Shown here in pieces: positions 26,397 to 36,342 of a stretch of DNA of 64,000 nucleotides; positions within the stretch are counted from its first letter, which is position 1, and every line of letters starts with the position of its first letter. The notes under the pieces are model-generated. The model was given only the letters and a program-made list of their open reading frames with translations, did no database searches and was not told the origin of the DNA. The DNA comes from Mycolicibacterium cosmeticum (GTDB taxonomy: Bacteria > Actinomycetota > Actinomycetes > Mycobacteriales > Mycobacteriaceae): assembly GCA_016197365.1 (NCBI GenBank), contig JACPVS010000014.1:167210-231209 (forward strand), read 5' to 3'. Position numbers and translations under genes: made by a program.

Positions 26397-27560
26397 TCAC
26401 AGCGGAATTCGGTGGGGTACGAAGGCGGCGCCGTTATCGGTGATGAGGCCCGAGGTCTCCCGGATGCCGAGCCCGGCGGATTCGTCGCCGACGATCCAGG
26501 CGCCGAGCGCGGGGCGCATGTCGTCGAATTTCGGCAGCGGGTCCAGCAGTTGGTAGACGTAACCTTCCTCGCCGTAGACCCCGCCGGTCTCCATGTCCTG
26601 TCCCGCACCGACCACGCTGATGTTCGCCCCTTCACGGCCCAGTTTGGGCTTGCGGACGTACTCGGTGAGCTCGTGCGGGTCGTCGAGGTAGGCGGGCAAC
26701 AGGTTCGGGTGTCCCGGGTACATTTCCCACAGCACCGCGAGGATCGCCTTGTTACTCAGCAACGTCTTCCAGAGCGGCTCGACCCACATGGTCGACGGCA
26801 GGGTGTCCAGGGCGTGCCTGCCGAAGTCGTCGTCGAGGATCCACTCCCACGGGTAGAGCTTGAACAACGATGAGATGGGCGCTTCTTCGAGGTCCACGAA
26901 GCACTGCAGGTCCTGGTCGAAGCCGATGTCCTCGATCGCGAGGCCGACGGTGTGCAAACCGGCCTCCGCCGCACACTCCTGCAGGTAGGCCAGGGTGACG
27001 TTGTCCTCGCCGCTGGCGTCGGCCGAGGACCAGGTGAAGTGGGTTTCCTTGCCGGGCAACCGATCCCGGATCTCGGCCCACCGCGCGACGAGGCGCTCGT
27101 GCACGGAGTTCCACTGGTCGTCGGCGGGAAAGACATCGGTCTTCCAGTGCCACTGCAGGACGGCGGCTTCCAACAGCGAGGTCGGGGTGTCGGCGTTGTA
27201 CTCCAGCAGCACCGGCGGCTTGCGGCCGTCGTAGCGCAAGTCGAAGCGGCCGTACAGGTGCGGATCGCTACGGCGCCAAGACTTCTCGATGTGCTCCCAC
27301 GTCCACTCCGGCAGACCGAAGTCGTGATAGCGCCCGACGAGCACGACATGCTCGACGGCGTCCAGGCACATCGAGTGCAGCACCTCGACGGAGGCTTCCA
27401 GGGACAACACCTCGTCCATGTCGAAGACGTAGTGCACCGACTCGTCCCAGTAGGGTCGGTCGGCGCCGTTCGCATCTTGGGCGGGCGTACCGAAGCACAT
27501 GCCCTGCTCGGCGACGATCCGTTCCCAGCCCGGTCGCGGGGAACTGCGGACACGGCGCAT
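26397..27560 (-). CDS. Glutathionylspermidine synthase-like ATP-grasp ligase
   Basis: The 387-residue protein matches the C-terminal amidase-free synthase domain of GspS-type enzymes (YgiC/YjfC). Motifs include GRFDLRYDGRKPPVLLEYNADTPTSLLEAAVLQWHW, the helix WILDDDFGRHAL, KPKLGREGANI and GGVYGEEGYVYQ. These enzymes form an amide bond at the expense of ATP, and the true acceptor and donor of this subfamily are unknown. Mycobacteria lack glutathione, so classical glutathionylspermidine is unlikely. The start codon directly follows the stop of the upstream membrane protein. Confidence 0.9.
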   Translation of the reverse strand: MRRVRSSPRPGWERIVAEQGMCFGTPAQDANGADRPYWDESVHYVFDMDEVLSLEASVEVLHSMCLDAVEHVVLVGRYHDFGLPEWTWEHIEKSWRRSDPHLYGRFDLRYDGRKPPVLLEYNADTPTSLLEAAVLQWHWKTDVFPADDQWNSVHERLVARWAEIRDRLPGKETHFTWSSADASGEDNVTLAYLQECAAEAGLHTVGLAIEDIGFDQDLQCFVDLEEAPISSLFKLYPWEWILDDDFGRHALDTLPSTMWVEPLWKTLLSNKAILAVLWEMYPGHPNLLPAYLDDPHELTEYVRKPKLGREGANISVVGAGQDMETGGVYGEEGYVYQLLDPLPKFDDMRPALGAWIVGDESAGLGIRETSGLITDNGAAFVPHRIPL

Positions 27561-28163
27561 TCAGCTACCCGAGCTTCCGTGGCTCGACGAGCCGAACCCG
27601 CCGCGCGAGACCGTCGATCCGGAACTCGTCTTCCCGGTGGTGCCCTTCGGCAGCTCCAGGGTGCCACCCCGGGCGGGGGTGCCGATGCCGCCGTTGCTGC
27701 CGCCGTAGTAGTACCGGTACGGCGAGCCCGCCCAGATGAAGACGCCGCCCGCTCCGGAGTAGCCGCTGCTGCAGTAGCTGTCCGGTACCACCTCGTTGCT
27801 TCCGTCGGCCACGCAGGTGGCCGAGACGGTGTCCTCGTGGAACATCTGATAGCCCAGTGCGACGACGCCCACGACGCCGACGACGGCTACCGAACCCATC
27901 AGGAGCTTCTTGCCGGTGGCCGCACGCTTGTCGGCCTTCTCCTGTTGCAGGGCGGCGAATCGCTCGGCGGTCTCGCGGGCGCGACGGGCCTTGTCTCGCT
28001 GGCGTGCCTCGGCGACGGTCGGCTGCCGGGGTGTCGTCGAAGCGGCGTCTTGCTGGCGCACGGAGCCGCGCTGCGGCGGTGCCGCCTGATGATCCTGCGG
28101 CGGTGCCGCCTGATGATCCTGCGGCGGTGTGCCCTCGGATACGTCATCGGACCCGGATTCCAT
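27561..28163 (-). CDS. YgiB-like (DUF1190-type) membrane-anchored protein
   Basis: The 200-residue protein has a Gln/Pro-rich cytoplasmic N terminus, one membrane helix (LLMGSVAVVGVVGVVALGYQMF, about residues 87–108) and an extracellular Gly/Ser/Tyr-rich tail. The tail has Cys pairs (SATCVADGS, VPDSYCSSG) and ends TVSRGGFGSSSHGSSGS. The SRGGFG ending and the cysteine spacing resemble E. coli YgiB, which likewise precedes a GspS-like gene. A 24-base repeat doubles the peptide DHQAAPPQ. The assignment is by pattern and context, so moderate. Confidence 0.65.
   Translation of the reverse strand: MESGSDDVSEGTPPQDHQAAPPQDHQAAPPQRGSVRQQDAASTTPRQPTVAEARQRDKARRARETAERFAALQQEKADKRAATGKKLLMGSVAVVGVVGVVALGYQMFHEDTVSATCVADGSNEVVPDSYCSSGYSGAGGVFIWAGSPYRYYYGGSNGGIGTPARGGTLELPKGTTGKTSSGSTVSRGGFGSSSHGSSGS
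28077..28124. repeat. Two perfect 24-bp tandem repeats inside the YgiB-like gene
   Basis: Units 28077–28100 and 28101–28124 are identical and encode DHQAAPPQ twice in the flexible N terminus. The in-frame length suggests that copy number may vary between strains without breaking the gene. Confidence 0.85.
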
Positions 28164-28208
28164 CTATCCCCCACTACTGTTCGACAGCCGCCTCACAGCA
28201 TAGAGCGG

Positions 28209-29603
28209 TCAGTCCTGGATGCGGGGAAACGCCTGGGCCTCTTCGATTTCGTAGGCCAGTTCCAGCAGGATGCGCTCCTGCCCCGCGGGCGCCGCGAACA
28301 TCATCCCGATCGGCAGGCCCGCCGCGGATCGGCCGACCGGGAGCGAGATCGCCGGGTCGCCGGTGACGTTCTGCAGCGGGGTGAAGGCGACCCAGTCGAT
28401 GAGCCGGTCGATGATCTGCTGGTACGGAGCGGTCGGGTCCAGATGCCCGATCCGGGGTGTCACATCGGCGAGGGTGGGCGTGAGCAGGACGTCGTAGGAC
28501 GCGGCGAGTCGCATGATGGTCCGGCGGGTCTGCGCCAGCCGCCCGATCACCAGCGGCATCCGATGCAGGTTGCGCCCGGCCAGGTGCTCCAGTCCGAGAG
28601 TCAGATTGTCCAGCTTGGTCTTGTCGAAGCTGGGGCCGAACGTCCGCCGCCCACCTCGCACCAGCGCGAAGGCCAGCAGCGACCAGTACAGCAGGAAATC
28701 GTTCATGAATGAGGCAGGCACCGGATTCGAGATCTCGGTGACACGGTGGCCCAGGCTCTCCAGCAGCGCCGCGGTCTTCATGGTCTGTTCACGGATCTCC
28801 GGGCTGGCCTCGCGCGCAATCGATTCCGTGCACACGGCGATGTGTAACCGCCGGGTGCCGGGGCCGGTGACATCGCCGATGGCCGGCAGTTTGGGATTGC
28901 GCTGCAGGCGTTCGGCCTCACGGTAGAACGCGGCGGTGTCGCGCACCGATCGGGTGAGCACACCGTTGGCCACGATGCGCAACGGCATCTGGCGCATCTG
29001 CTTGTCCAGCGGCAGCCGGCCCCGCGACGGTTTGAGCCCGACGAGCCCATTGCAGGCCGCCGGGATGCGAATGGATCCGCCGCCGTCGTTGGCGTGCGCG
29101 ATCGGCACCACACCGGCGGCGACGAACGCACCCGATCCGGACGACGAGGCGCCTGCGGTGTGCTCGGTGTGCCACGGGTTGCGCACCGGCCCGAGCCGAG
29201 GGTGCTCCGCGGAGGCGCTGAATCCGAACTCGGAGAGTTGGGTCTTGCCCAGGGCGATCAGGCCGGTGCCCAGGAAACTGCGGGCGAAGTCGCCGTCGGC
29301 GGGCGCCGGGCGCGGCGTCCAGGCGTCGGTGCCTTCCATCGTCGGCATGCCGGCGACATCGGAGTTGTCCTTGACGAACGTCGGGATCCCGGCGAAGAAC
29401 CCGGTGCGGGGCGCGGCGGCGCGGGCCCGGTCGAACGCCGGGTACGCCAGCCCGTTCAAGGCGGGGTTGACGGTCTCGGCGCGGGCGATCGCGGCGTCGA
29501 TCAGTTCGGCCTGCGAGACGTCACCGGCGCGCAGTGCTGCGGCCAGCGCGACCGCGTCCAGGTCGCCGAGGGCGTCGTCGCCGAAGGCGTGCACACGTGT
29601 CAT
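28209..29603 (-). CDS. amiC: Amidase (amidase-signature family), AmiC-like
   Basis: The 464-residue enzyme has the Ser-cisSer-Lys triad of the family: Lys78 in FVKDNSD, the cis-serine region GASSSGSGAF (around Ser153/154) and the nucleophile Ser177 in NDGGGSIRIPA. It hydrolyses an amide of unknown identity. It occupies the place of Rv2888c (amiC), next to tsf–rpsB. ATG 29603 is preferred to codons 9 residues upstream. A terminator separates it from tsf. Confidence 0.9.
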   Translation of the reverse strand: MTRVHAFGDDALGDLDAVALAAALRAGDVSQAELIDAAIARAETVNPALNGLAYPAFDRARAAAPRTGFFAGIPTFVKDNSDVAGMPTMEGTDAWTPRPAPADGDFARSFLGTGLIALGKTQLSEFGFSASAEHPRLGPVRNPWHTEHTAGASSSGSGAFVAAGVVPIAHANDGGGSIRIPAACNGLVGLKPSRGRLPLDKQMRQMPLRIVANGVLTRSVRDTAAFYREAERLQRNPKLPAIGDVTGPGTRRLHIAVCTESIAREASPEIREQTMKTAALLESLGHRVTEISNPVPASFMNDFLLYWSLLAFALVRGGRRTFGPSFDKTKLDNLTLGLEHLAGRNLHRMPLVIGRLAQTRRTIMRLAASYDVLLTPTLADVTPRIGHLDPTAPYQQIIDRLIDWVAFTPLQNVTGDPAISLPVGRSAAGLPIGMMFAAPAGQERILLELAYEIEEAQAFPRIQD

Positions 29604-29652
29604 GCGCCCGACGGTACCAGCACGTACCACGGGGCTGAGTGGTTACCGACGC

Positions 29653-29689
29653 AAAGAACCCCGCGTCGCCGGGCGACGCGGGGTTCTTT
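29653..29689 (-). terminator. Perfect hairpin terminator of rpsB–tsf
   Basis: Seventeen-base perfect arms (29653–29669 and 29673–29689) flank the loop CGG. The outer ends are AAAGAA and TTCTTT, so the stem is followed by a short U-run on either strand. It lies just downstream of the tsf stop at 29701 and before the amidase gene. It is the clearest intrinsic terminator in the window and could act in both directions. Confidence 0.9.
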
Positions 29690-29700
29690 GGCTGATCTGA

Positions 29701-30516
29701 CTAGGACTGACCGACCTCGAACCGGACGAACCGGGTCACAGTCACGCCGGCCTCGTCGAGGAGCGCCTTGACGGACTTCTTGCTGTCCGACACCGACGAC
29801 TGATCGAGAAGGACCACGTCCTTGTAGAAACCGGTGACGCGACCTTCCACGATCTTGGGCAGTGCCGCTTCCGGCTTGCCCTCTTCCTTGGCGGTCTCCT
29901 CGGCGATGCGACGCTCGTTGGCGACGACATCGGCGGGCACGTCCTCACGCGTGAGGTACTTGGCCTTGAGCGCGGCGATCTGCAGGGCGACCGAGTGGGC
30001 GGCCTCCTCCGTAGCACCGGTGTACTCGACCAGCACACCCACGGCGGGCGGCAGGTCGGCCGACCGCTTGTGCAGGTAGGTCTCGACCTGACCGTCGAAG
30101 TACGCCACACGGCGCAGCTCGAGCTTCTCGCCGATCTTGGCACTCAGGTCGGCGATCAGCTGCTCGACCGTGGTGTCACCCGACTTGGCAGCCTTGAGCG
30201 CGTCGATGTCGGCAGCCTTGGAGGCTGCCGCCGCGGCGACGATCTGGTCGGCCAGCGCCTGGAACTCCGCGTTCTTCGCGACGAAGTCGGTCTCGGAGTT
30301 CAGCTCGATGAGCGCGCCGTCCTTGGCCGCGACCAGGCCCTCGGCGGTGGCACGCTCAGCGCGCTTGCCGACGTCCTTGGCGCCCTTGATCCGCAGCACC
30401 TCGACGGCCTTGTCGAAATCGCCGTCGCTCTCGGTCAGCGCGTTCTTGCAGTCGAGCATGCCGGCACCGGTCAGCTCCCGAAGGCGCTTGACGTCGGCAG
30501 CGGTGTAGTTAGCCAT
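29701..30516 (-). CDS. tsf: Translation elongation factor Ts
   Basis: The 271-residue nucleotide-exchange factor for EF-Tu begins [29 protein letters not shown]. It has the exchange motif [12 protein letters not shown] and [19 protein letters not shown]. It is the second gene of the rpsB–tsf operon, 27 bases after rpsB, and is followed by a strong terminator. Confidence 0.99.
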   Translation of the reverse strand: MANYTAADVKRLRELTGAGMLDCKNALTESDGDFDKAVEVLRIKGAKDVGKRAERATAEGLVAAKDGALIELNSETDFVAKNAEFQALADQIVAAAAASKAADIDALKAAKSGDTTVEQLIADLSAKIGEKLELRRVAYFDGQVETYLHKRSADLPPAVGVLVEYTGATEEAAHSVALQIAALKAKYLTREDVPADVVANERRIAEETAKEEGKPEAALPKIVEGRVTGFYKDVVLLDQSSVSDSKKSVKALLDEAGVTVTRFVRFEVGQS

Positions 30517-30543
30517 GAATGCGTTCTCCTTGGACTGAAGAGG

Positions 30544-31371
30544 TCAGGAAGCGTCAGTGGTGGGCTCGGCAGCGACGGTGCCGTCGGCCGGGCTCGCGGT
30601 GGCACCGGCCAGCAGCTCCTGCTCCCACTCGGCCAGCGGCTCGGCGGCGGCAGCGTCCTGGCCGGCCTCGGCTTTACCGGCGCCGGCACGGGCCTGCAGG
30701 CCCTCGGCGACGGCGGAGGCGATGACCTTGGTCAGCAGTGCCGCCGAACGGATCGCGTCGTCGTTGCCCGGGACCGGGTAGTTGACCTGGTCCGGGTCGC
30801 AGTTGGTGTCGAGGATGGCGATGACCGGGATGCCGAGCTTGATGGCCTCGTTGACGGCCAGGTGCTCCTTGTTGGTGTCGACGACCCAGATGGCCGAGGG
30901 CACCTTCTGCATGTCGCGGATACCGCCGAGGCTGCGCTCAAGCTTGTTCTTCTCACGCGTGAGCATGAGGATTTCCTTTTTGGTGCGGCCTTCGAAACCA
31001 CCGGTCTGCTCCATGGCCTCGAGCTCCTTGAGGCGCTGCAGACGCTTGTGCACGGTGGAGAAGTTGGTGAGCATGCCGCCCAGCCAGCGCTGGTTCACAT
31101 ACGGCATGCCGACTCGGGTCGCCTCGTCGGCGATGGACTCCTGGGCCTGCTTCTTGGTGCCGACGAACATCACGGTGCCACCGTGCGCGACGGTCTCCTT
31201 GACGAACTCGTAGGCCTTGTCGATGTAGGTCAGCGTCTGCTGCAAGTCGATGATGTAGATGCCGTTGCGGTCGGTGAAGATGAACCGCTTCATCTTGGGG
31301 TTCCAACGACGGGTCTGGTGCCCGAAATGGGTGCCGCTGTCGAGCAGCTGCTTCATGGTCACTACGGCCAT
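30544..31371 (-). CDS. rpsB: 30S ribosomal protein S2
   Basis: The 275-residue protein begins [32 protein letters not shown] and contains [13 protein letters not shown] and [13 protein letters not shown], all diagnostic of S2. The C-terminal extension is acidic and Ala-rich, as in mycobacteria. It heads the rpsB–tsf operon. A TATATAAG-like element at 31385–31392 on the minus strand lies just upstream and may be its -10 region. Confidence 0.99.
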   Translation of the reverse strand: MAVVTMKQLLDSGTHFGHQTRRWNPKMKRFIFTDRNGIYIIDLQQTLTYIDKAYEFVKETVAHGGTVMFVGTKKQAQESIADEATRVGMPYVNQRWLGGMLTNFSTVHKRLQRLKELEAMEQTGGFEGRTKKEILMLTREKNKLERSLGGIRDMQKVPSAIWVVDTNKEHLAVNEAIKLGIPVIAILDTNCDPDQVNYPVPGNDDAIRSAALLTKVIASAVAEGLQARAGAGKAEAGQDAAAAEPLAEWEQELLAGATASPADGTVAAEPTTDAS

Positions 31372-31675
31372 GGTGGTGCCTCACTTATATATCGGTTGTC
31401 GTCCGGCATCGGGTGATCCCGGACCCTGGCGTCTGCTAGCTGCCGGACCCGTTCCGGTTTCCCGGTTCAGGACCGCCCGGCTGGCTGGTGCAACCCTGTT
31501 GGTACGAGGTTGCGAAGCAGGCGCGCGAAGTCAGCTCACGCAAGTGAGCTGCGGACAGAAGTTTACACCGTGGATACAGCGGCTTTTACCACTGCAGTTA
31601 TGCACAGTCGGGCCGCCATCCACATTTTCCGGCGACGGGCTTCCGCCGTTCCGCTCAGCACGCTGAACTGGGGTG
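31372..31675. other. Gene-free divergent gap between rpsB and the M23 peptidase
   Basis: This 304-base region should hold the rpsB promoter and leader on the minus strand and the peptidase promoter on the plus strand. The CCGATATATAAG stretch near 31392 is the only AT-rich -10-like element for rpsB. A perfect hairpin with a GCAA loop lies at 31532–31551. No ORF with mycobacterial codon use was found in it. Confidence 0.6.
31532..31551 (+). other. Hairpin with GNRA-type tetraloop
   Basis: CAGCTCAC-GCAA-GTGAGCTG has 8-base perfect arms and a GCAA loop, a stable RNA tetraloop on the plus strand. It lies in the rpsB upstream region. It might be part of an RNA leader or small RNA, or a DNA-binding dyad. 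No function can be assigned. Confidence 0.5.
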
Positions 31676-32206
31676 ATGAGGTTCCTCGGGGTGGTGTTGC
31701 TGATGGTGGCGGCCACCGCCCGGGCGCATGCCGAACCGGCACGCCTGAGCTGGCCGTTGCACCCCCAGCCCACCGTCACCCGCGGTTTCGACGCGCCCGC
31801 GCCCAACTGGAAGCGCGGCCACCGGGGTGTCGATCTCGCCGGGGCATCCGGTCAGCCGGTGTATGCCGCCGGAGACGGGACCGTGGTGTTCGCCGGTGAG
31901 CTGGCCGGTCGCCCACTGGTGTCCATCGAGCATCCAGGCGGTCTGCGCACCAGTTACGAGCCGGTGCGCGCCACGGTGCGTCCCGGGCAGTCGGTGGCGG
32001 CCGGCACCCCGATCGGGGCGCTCATGGCTGGACATGCGGGCTGCCCGGTAGCTGCCTGCCTGCACTGGGGAGCGATGTGGGGCCCGGCCGCGAGGGCCGA
32101 CTACGTCGATCCGCTCGGACTGCTCGCCCAGACCCCGATCCGGCTCAAGCCGCTCAGGCCCGGGGATGCGCCTGGTCGTGCACCGCCCGGAGCCGAGCCA
32201 CCGTGA
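31676..32206 (+). CDS. Secreted M23 (LytM-type) peptidase-like protein
   Basis: The 176-residue protein has a signal peptide of about 20 residues ([17 protein letters not shown]) and a LytM domain. The zinc-ligand regions read GHRGVDLAG and CLHWGAMW, and the domain core contains [20 protein letters not shown]. It should act on peptidoglycan crosslinks or serve as an activator. It corresponds in position to Rv2891. ATG 31676 directly follows an in-frame GTG at 31673. Its last 53 bases overlap the convergent xerC gene. Confidence 0.88.
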   Translation: MRFLGVVLLMVAATARAHAEPARLSWPLHPQPTVTRGFDAPAPNWKRGHRGVDLAGASGQPVYAAGDGTVVFAGELAGRPLVSIEHPGGLRTSYEPVRATVRPGQSVAAGTPIGALMAGHAGCPVAACLHWGAMWGPAARADYVDPLGLLAQTPIRLKPLRPGDAPGRAPPGAEPP

Positions 32207-33059
32207 CATGGGTGTAGAGCTGCGTGGTGGCCAGCGAGGAATGGCCGAGCAGTTCCTGCACGATGCGCAGGTCGGCGCCGCCTTCGAGCAGATGGGTGGC
32301 CGCGCTGTGCCGCAGGCCGTGCGGACCGATATCGGGCGCACCGTCGACGGCGGTCATGGTGTCGTGCACGACGGTGCGGACCTGACGCTGATCGAGGCGG
32401 CCGCCGCGGGCACCGAGCAGCAGCGCCGGGCCCGACTTCGGGGTTACCAGCCCCGGCCGGCCGTCGGCGAGCCAGGACATGAGTGCCGCCGACGCCGGCT
32501 CGCCGAACGGCACGGTGCGTTGTTTGTTGCCTTTACCCAGGACGCGCAGTACCCGGCGCGAAGTGTCGACGTCGTCGATGTCCAGCCCGCACAGCTCGCT
32601 GACGCGGATACCGGTGGCGTAGAGCAGCTCGACGATGAGACGGTCCCGCAGCGCCAGCGGATCTCCTTGCTGCGCACCGGAATCTAGCGCCTCCAGGGCG
32701 TCCAGCGCCTGATCCTGCCGCAACACCGCCGGCAGGGTGCGATGGGCCTTCGGGGTCTGCAGGCGCGCTGCCGGGTCGGTACGCATCAAACCGCGATGGC
32801 ACGCCCACGCGGTGAACGTCTTGACCGCCGACGTGCGCCGGGCCAGCGTGGTCCGCGCCGCCCCCGCGCCGGCCTGGGACGCCAGCCACGAACGCAACGT
32901 CATCAGGTTCAGGCTGTCCAGGCCGCCGCCGGTGAATTCGAACAGGGACCGCAGATCGCCCAGATACGCGCGGCGGGTGTGCTCGGAGCGCAGGCGCTGC
33001 AGCGCCAGGTGCTCGTCGAACTCGGCCAGTATCGGGCCGATCCCCCCGTCGCTGTGCAC
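32154..33059 (-). CDS. xerC: Tyrosine recombinase XerC
   Basis: The 301-residue recombinase has an N-terminal SAM-like core-binding domain and the catalytic set: Arg in [11 protein letters not shown], Lys in [22 protein letters not shown], the second His in LGHSSL, and Tyr282 in TQLYTHV. With XerD it resolves chromosome dimers at dif. Its place between rpsB and dprA is the conserved one, so it is chromosomal housekeeping and not a phage integrase. GTG is used as start. Confidence 0.95.
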   Translation of the reverse strand: MHSDGGIGPILAEFDEHLALQRLRSEHTRRAYLGDLRSLFEFTGGGLDSLNLMTLRSWLASQAGAGAARTTLARRTSAVKTFTAWACHRGLMRTDPAARLQTPKAHRTLPAVLRQDQALDALEALDSGAQQGDPLALRDRLIVELLYATGIRVSELCGLDIDDVDTSRRVLRVLGKGNKQRTVPFGEPASAALMSWLADGRPGLVTPKSGPALLLGARGGRLDQRQVRTVVHDTMTAVDGAPDIGPHGLRHSAATHLLEGGADLRIVQELLGHSSLATTQLYTHVTVARLRAVHDQAHPRA

Positions 33060-33091
33060 CTTCCCACCGTGCTCAGCCTGGGCCGGGCTGT

Positions 33092-34252
33092 CTAGGTGAC
33101 GCGCCGAAGCGTGTCCGGGGTGAGATCAGCCAGTGACCGGTAGCCGTCGATGGCCATGATCAGGTCGGCCTCGGCGAGCAATGAGCGCAACACGTGCACC
33201 ACGCCGTCGACGCCGCCGAGCGCCAGTCCGTAGGCGTACGGCCGCCCGACCCCGACGGCGGTGGCGCCCAGCGCGAGCGCCTTGACGATGTCGGCACCGC
33301 TGCGCACCCCGGAGTCGAACAGCACCGGCAGCCCGTCGGCCGCGGCGACCACGTCGGGCAGGCAGTCGATGGCAGGGAGGCCGCCGTTGGCCTGACGCCC
33401 GCCATGGTTGGAGCAGTAGATGCCGTCGACCCCGAGGTCGCGGGCGCGCCGCACGTCGTCGGGATGACAGATGCCCTTGACCAGCAGCGGCAGCTTCGTC
33501 AACGTCCGCAGCCAGGCCAGGTCGTCCCACGTGACACATTGCCCGAAGTTCTGGATCCAGCTCAGGATCGCAGCTTGCGGATTCTCCTCCGGCGGCTGCG
33601 CCAGGCCCGCCCGGAACACCGGGTCGCTGGTGTAGTTGGTCAGGCAGTGGCCGCGCAGCTGTGGGAAGTTCGAGGTGCCCAGGTCGCGCGGCCGCCAGCC
33701 GGGCACCCAGGTGTCGAGCGTGACGATGATGCCCTTGTATCCCGCGGCTTCGGCGCGGGCCACGAAGCTGGCCGCCAGCTCCCTATCTTTCGGGGTGTAC
33801 AGCTGGAAGAAGCCCGGGGTGTCGCCGAATTCGGCGGCGACCGATTCCAGGGGGTCGGCGGTGAGCGTGGAGACCACCATCGGCACCCCGGACCTGGCGG
33901 CGGCACTGGCCGACGCCAGGTCGCCGTGGCCGTCCTGGGCGCACAGCCCGATCACCCCGATGGGCGCCATGAACAGCGGCGAGGGCAGCGTGAGCCCGAA
34001 CAGCTCGACCGTCAGGTCGCGTTCGGTGGCGCCGACGCACATCCGCGGGATCAGACCCCAATTCTCGAAAGCGGTGACGTTGACCCGCTGGGTGCGCTCA
34101 TCGCCTGCACCGCCGGCGACATAGGACCACAGCGACGGGGACATCGCTTTTTCGGCCCGCTCCTCCAGTTCCGCGAAGCCGATCGGAAGGGAGGGCACGA
34201 CCCCGGAGAGGCCCTGCAGATAGATCTCGAGCTGATAGTCGCCGAATGCCAT
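33092..34252 (-). CDS. FMN-dependent alpha-hydroxy acid oxidase (lactate 2-monooxygenase-like)
   Basis: The 386-residue protein has the FMN-oxidase barrel motifs. These are [22 protein letters not shown] at the start, the substrate-binding GFFQLY, the catalytic stretch [20 protein letters not shown] with the active-site His, and [35 protein letters not shown]. It resembles mycobacterial lactate 2-monooxygenase, which turns L-lactate into acetate, CO2 and water. Other alpha-hydroxy acids are possible. The next gene, an SIP-family reductase, lies 4 bases upstream, implying one operon. Confidence 0.9.
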   Translation of the reverse strand: MAFGDYQLEIYLQGLSGVVPSLPIGFAELEERAEKAMSPSLWSYVAGGAGDERTQRVNVTAFENWGLIPRMCVGATERDLTVELFGLTLPSPLFMAPIGVIGLCAQDGHGDLASASAAARSGVPMVVSTLTADPLESVAAEFGDTPGFFQLYTPKDRELAASFVARAEAAGYKGIIVTLDTWVPGWRPRDLGTSNFPQLRGHCLTNYTSDPVFRAGLAQPPEENPQAAILSWIQNFGQCVTWDDLAWLRTLTKLPLLVKGICHPDDVRRARDLGVDGIYCSNHGGRQANGGLPAIDCLPDVVAAADGLPVLFDSGVRSGADIVKALALGATAVGVGRPYAYGLALGGVDGVVHVLRSLLAEADLIMAIDGYRSLADLTPDTLRRVT

Positions 34253-34256
34253 GGGG

Positions 34257-35120
34257 TCAGTCTGACTGGCCCGCTTCGGCTTTCGCCAGCTCCGATTTCC
34301 ACTGCCGGAACGTCTCCTCGGTGCGGCCACGCCGCCAGTACCCGGAGATGGAAGCCCACTTGGCCTCGACGCCGCGTTCTTTGCGCAGGTACGGCCGCAG
34401 ATTGTGCATGACGGTCTGCGCCTCGCCGTGCACGAACACCTGCACCTGACCGGGCAGCCAGTCGGCGCCGCGGACCGCGGCCACCAGTGGCGCGTTGTCG
34501 CCGGCCGCCGAGTCGGGCACCTGATCGGCGCAACCGCCCCGGTGGATCCAGTGCACCGCCACGCCGGCCGGGACGGTCAGCTCGACCTCGTCCTCGGGTC
34601 CGGCCACCTCGATGAAGGCCTGGCCGACGGCGGCCGCGGGCAGCGCCTTCAGTGCGGCGCTGATCGCGGGGAGCCCGGCCTCGTCACCGGCCAGCAGGTG
34701 CCAGTCGGCGGCGGGGTCCGGCGCGTAAGCGCCGCTGGGCCCCATCAGATACGCGGGTGCGCCGGGGGCGACCGCCGCGGCCCACGGCCCGGCCACGCCC
34801 TGCTCGCCGTGGACCACGAAATCGACTGTGATCTGCCGCTTTTCGGCATCTGCGTGCCGCACCGTGTACGTCCGCACCGTGGGTCGCTGATGCTCGGGGA
34901 GTTCATTGAAACTGTCCAGCGTCAACGGCCTCGGCAGCGCACCCGTGTCGGCGCCGTCGGGGACGATGACGAATTTGACATAGGAATCGGTGAACGCGCT
35001 GGGCGTGAAGGTGTCGAAGCCCTCGCCCTCCTTCGAGCCGCCGAGCACCAGCCGAATCATGTGCGGTGTCAGCTGCGTGGAGCTGATCACCTCGAAGGTA
35101 TGGACCGGACGTCCCGCCAC
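34257..35120 (-). CDS. Siderophore-interacting (SIP) family FAD-binding reductase
   Basis: The 287-residue protein has the SIP layout. An N-terminal FAD-binding barrel carries RTYTVRHAD and the following [24 protein letters not shown]-terminal SIP domain has [19 protein letters not shown] and ends in [18 protein letters not shown]. Family members reduce ferric siderophores with NAD(P)H. GTG 35120 has a GGGGAGG site upstream. It is co-transcribed with the flavin oxidase at 33092. No iron box was recognised upstream. Confidence 0.88.
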   Translation of the reverse strand: MAGRPVHTFEVISSTQLTPHMIRLVLGGSKEGEGFDTFTPSAFTDSYVKFVIVPDGADTGALPRPLTLDSFNELPEHQRPTVRTYTVRHADAEKRQITVDFVVHGEQGVAGPWAAAVAPGAPAYLMGPSGAYAPDPAADWHLLAGDEAGLPAISAALKALPAAAVGQAFIEVAGPEDEVELTVPAGVAVHWIHRGGCADQVPDSAAGDNAPLVAAVRGADWLPGQVQVFVHGEAQTVMHNLRPYLRKERGVEAKWASISGYWRRGRTEETFRQWKSELAKAEAGQSD

Positions 35121-35214
35121 AGTGCCTCCCCGTTCTTGTCTGACGATTGCCCCACCACTGTACGAGCGGCCCAGCGGGCGCGGTCCGCTACGCCCCGTCC
35201 GAGCCCCGTCCGAC

Positions 35215-36342
35215 TCATCTGGACACGATCCGCCACCGCCCCTCCTTGCGCGCCACCAAGCCCGACACCTCCAGCAGCGCCAGCGGGCCGAGGACCGATT
35301 CTGCCGGCAGCGCGGCGTCCACCGCGATCTGTTCGACGCTGCGATAACCGCGCGCGGGCAACGCCTCGTAGACGAGGCGTTCGGGCCGGGACAGTCCGTC
35401 CAGCGGCGAGGCCGGGTGCTCGGGCTCCTCGGCCAACTCCCCTGCCTTCCCGACGATCTCGACCAGTTCCTCCGAGCGGTCGACCAGAACCGCATCGCCG
35501 CGCAGCAGCACATGACAGCCCGCCGAGGCCGACGACGTCACCGGCCCCGGGACCGCGCACACCACCCGGCCCATCGCCTCGGCCCAGGCAGCGGTGTTGG
35601 CCGCGCCGCTGCGTAGTCCCGCCTCCACCACGACGGTGGCGCGCCCGAGCACCGCGACCAGACGATTACGGGCGAGGAACCGGAACCTGGCCGGGCGCAC
35701 CCCCGGCGGATACTCGGTGAGCAGCAATCCACTCTGCGAAATCCTGTGCAGCAGAGCCGAATGCCCACTCGGATAGGGAACATCGATACCACCGGCGAGC
35801 ACCGCGACGGTGCAGCCGTCGACCGCCAGCGCCGCCCGATGCGCCGCACCGTCGATCCCGTAGGCGCCGCCCGACACCACCGCGACGTCGTGTTCGGCCA
35901 ACCCTTCGGCCAGGCTGCCCGCCATGTGCTCGCCATAGGCGGTCGCAGCACGGGTCCCGACGATGGCCGCGGCACGGTCGGCCACGTCGGCCAACCGCGC
36001 GGGCCCGATAGCCCACAGCACCATCGGTGTGTGACCGTCCTGCTTCTTGGTCACTTTCTCATTGCCGAACGCGCCGAACGCCAGGTACGGCCATTCGTCG
36101 TCGTCGGGAGTGATCAGCCGGCCCCCGCGACGGTCCAGCATCGCCAGATCATCCGCGGCACTGTCGATTTCGCGGCGAATCGCCACCGCGTCCGTCAGCC
36201 ACGGCGGTTCGCTGCCCGACCGGATCCGCGCGGCTGCCTCGACCGGACCGTGGCTGCGGACGTACGCCGTCAATGCGGGGCAGGGCGGCTCGGTGACCCG
36301 GGACAGGTAGGCCCAGGCATTGCGGGTTTGTTCATCGACCAT
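35215..36342 (-). CDS. dprA: DNA-processing protein DprA (Smf family)
   Basis: The 375-residue protein has the Rossmann-like DprA core: AIVGTRAATAYGEHMAGSLAEGLAEHDVAVVSGGAYGIDGAAHRAAL, GGIDVPYPSGH and RFRFLARNRLVA. A C-terminal winged-helix domain ends the chain (GYRSVEQIAVDAAL). In competent bacteria DprA loads RecA on incoming single strands, and its role in mycobacteria is unclear. ATG 36342 lies 11 bases inside the end of comM, so dprA is translationally coupled to it. Confidence 0.95.
   Translation of the reverse strand: MVDEQTRNAWAYLSRVTEPPCPALTAYVRSHGPVEAAARIRSGSEPPWLTDAVAIRREIDSAADDLAMLDRRGGRLITPDDDEWPYLAFGAFGNEKVTKKQDGHTPMVLWAIGPARLADVADRAAAIVGTRAATAYGEHMAGSLAEGLAEHDVAVVSGGAYGIDGAAHRAALAVDGCTVAVLAGGIDVPYPSGHSALLHRISQSGLLLTEYPPGVRPARFRFLARNRLVAVLGRATVVVEAGLRSGAANTAAWAEAMGRVVCAVPGPVTSSASAGCHVLLRGDAVLVDRSEELVEIVGKAGELAEEPEHPASPLDGLSRPERLVYEALPARGYRSVEQIAVDAALPAESVLGPLALLEVSGLVARKEGRWRIVSR

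Noticed and set aside
32154..33059. Phage or island integrase
   Set aside because: The gene is XerC by sequence and by its conserved position. No attachment site, tRNA or phage genes accompany it.
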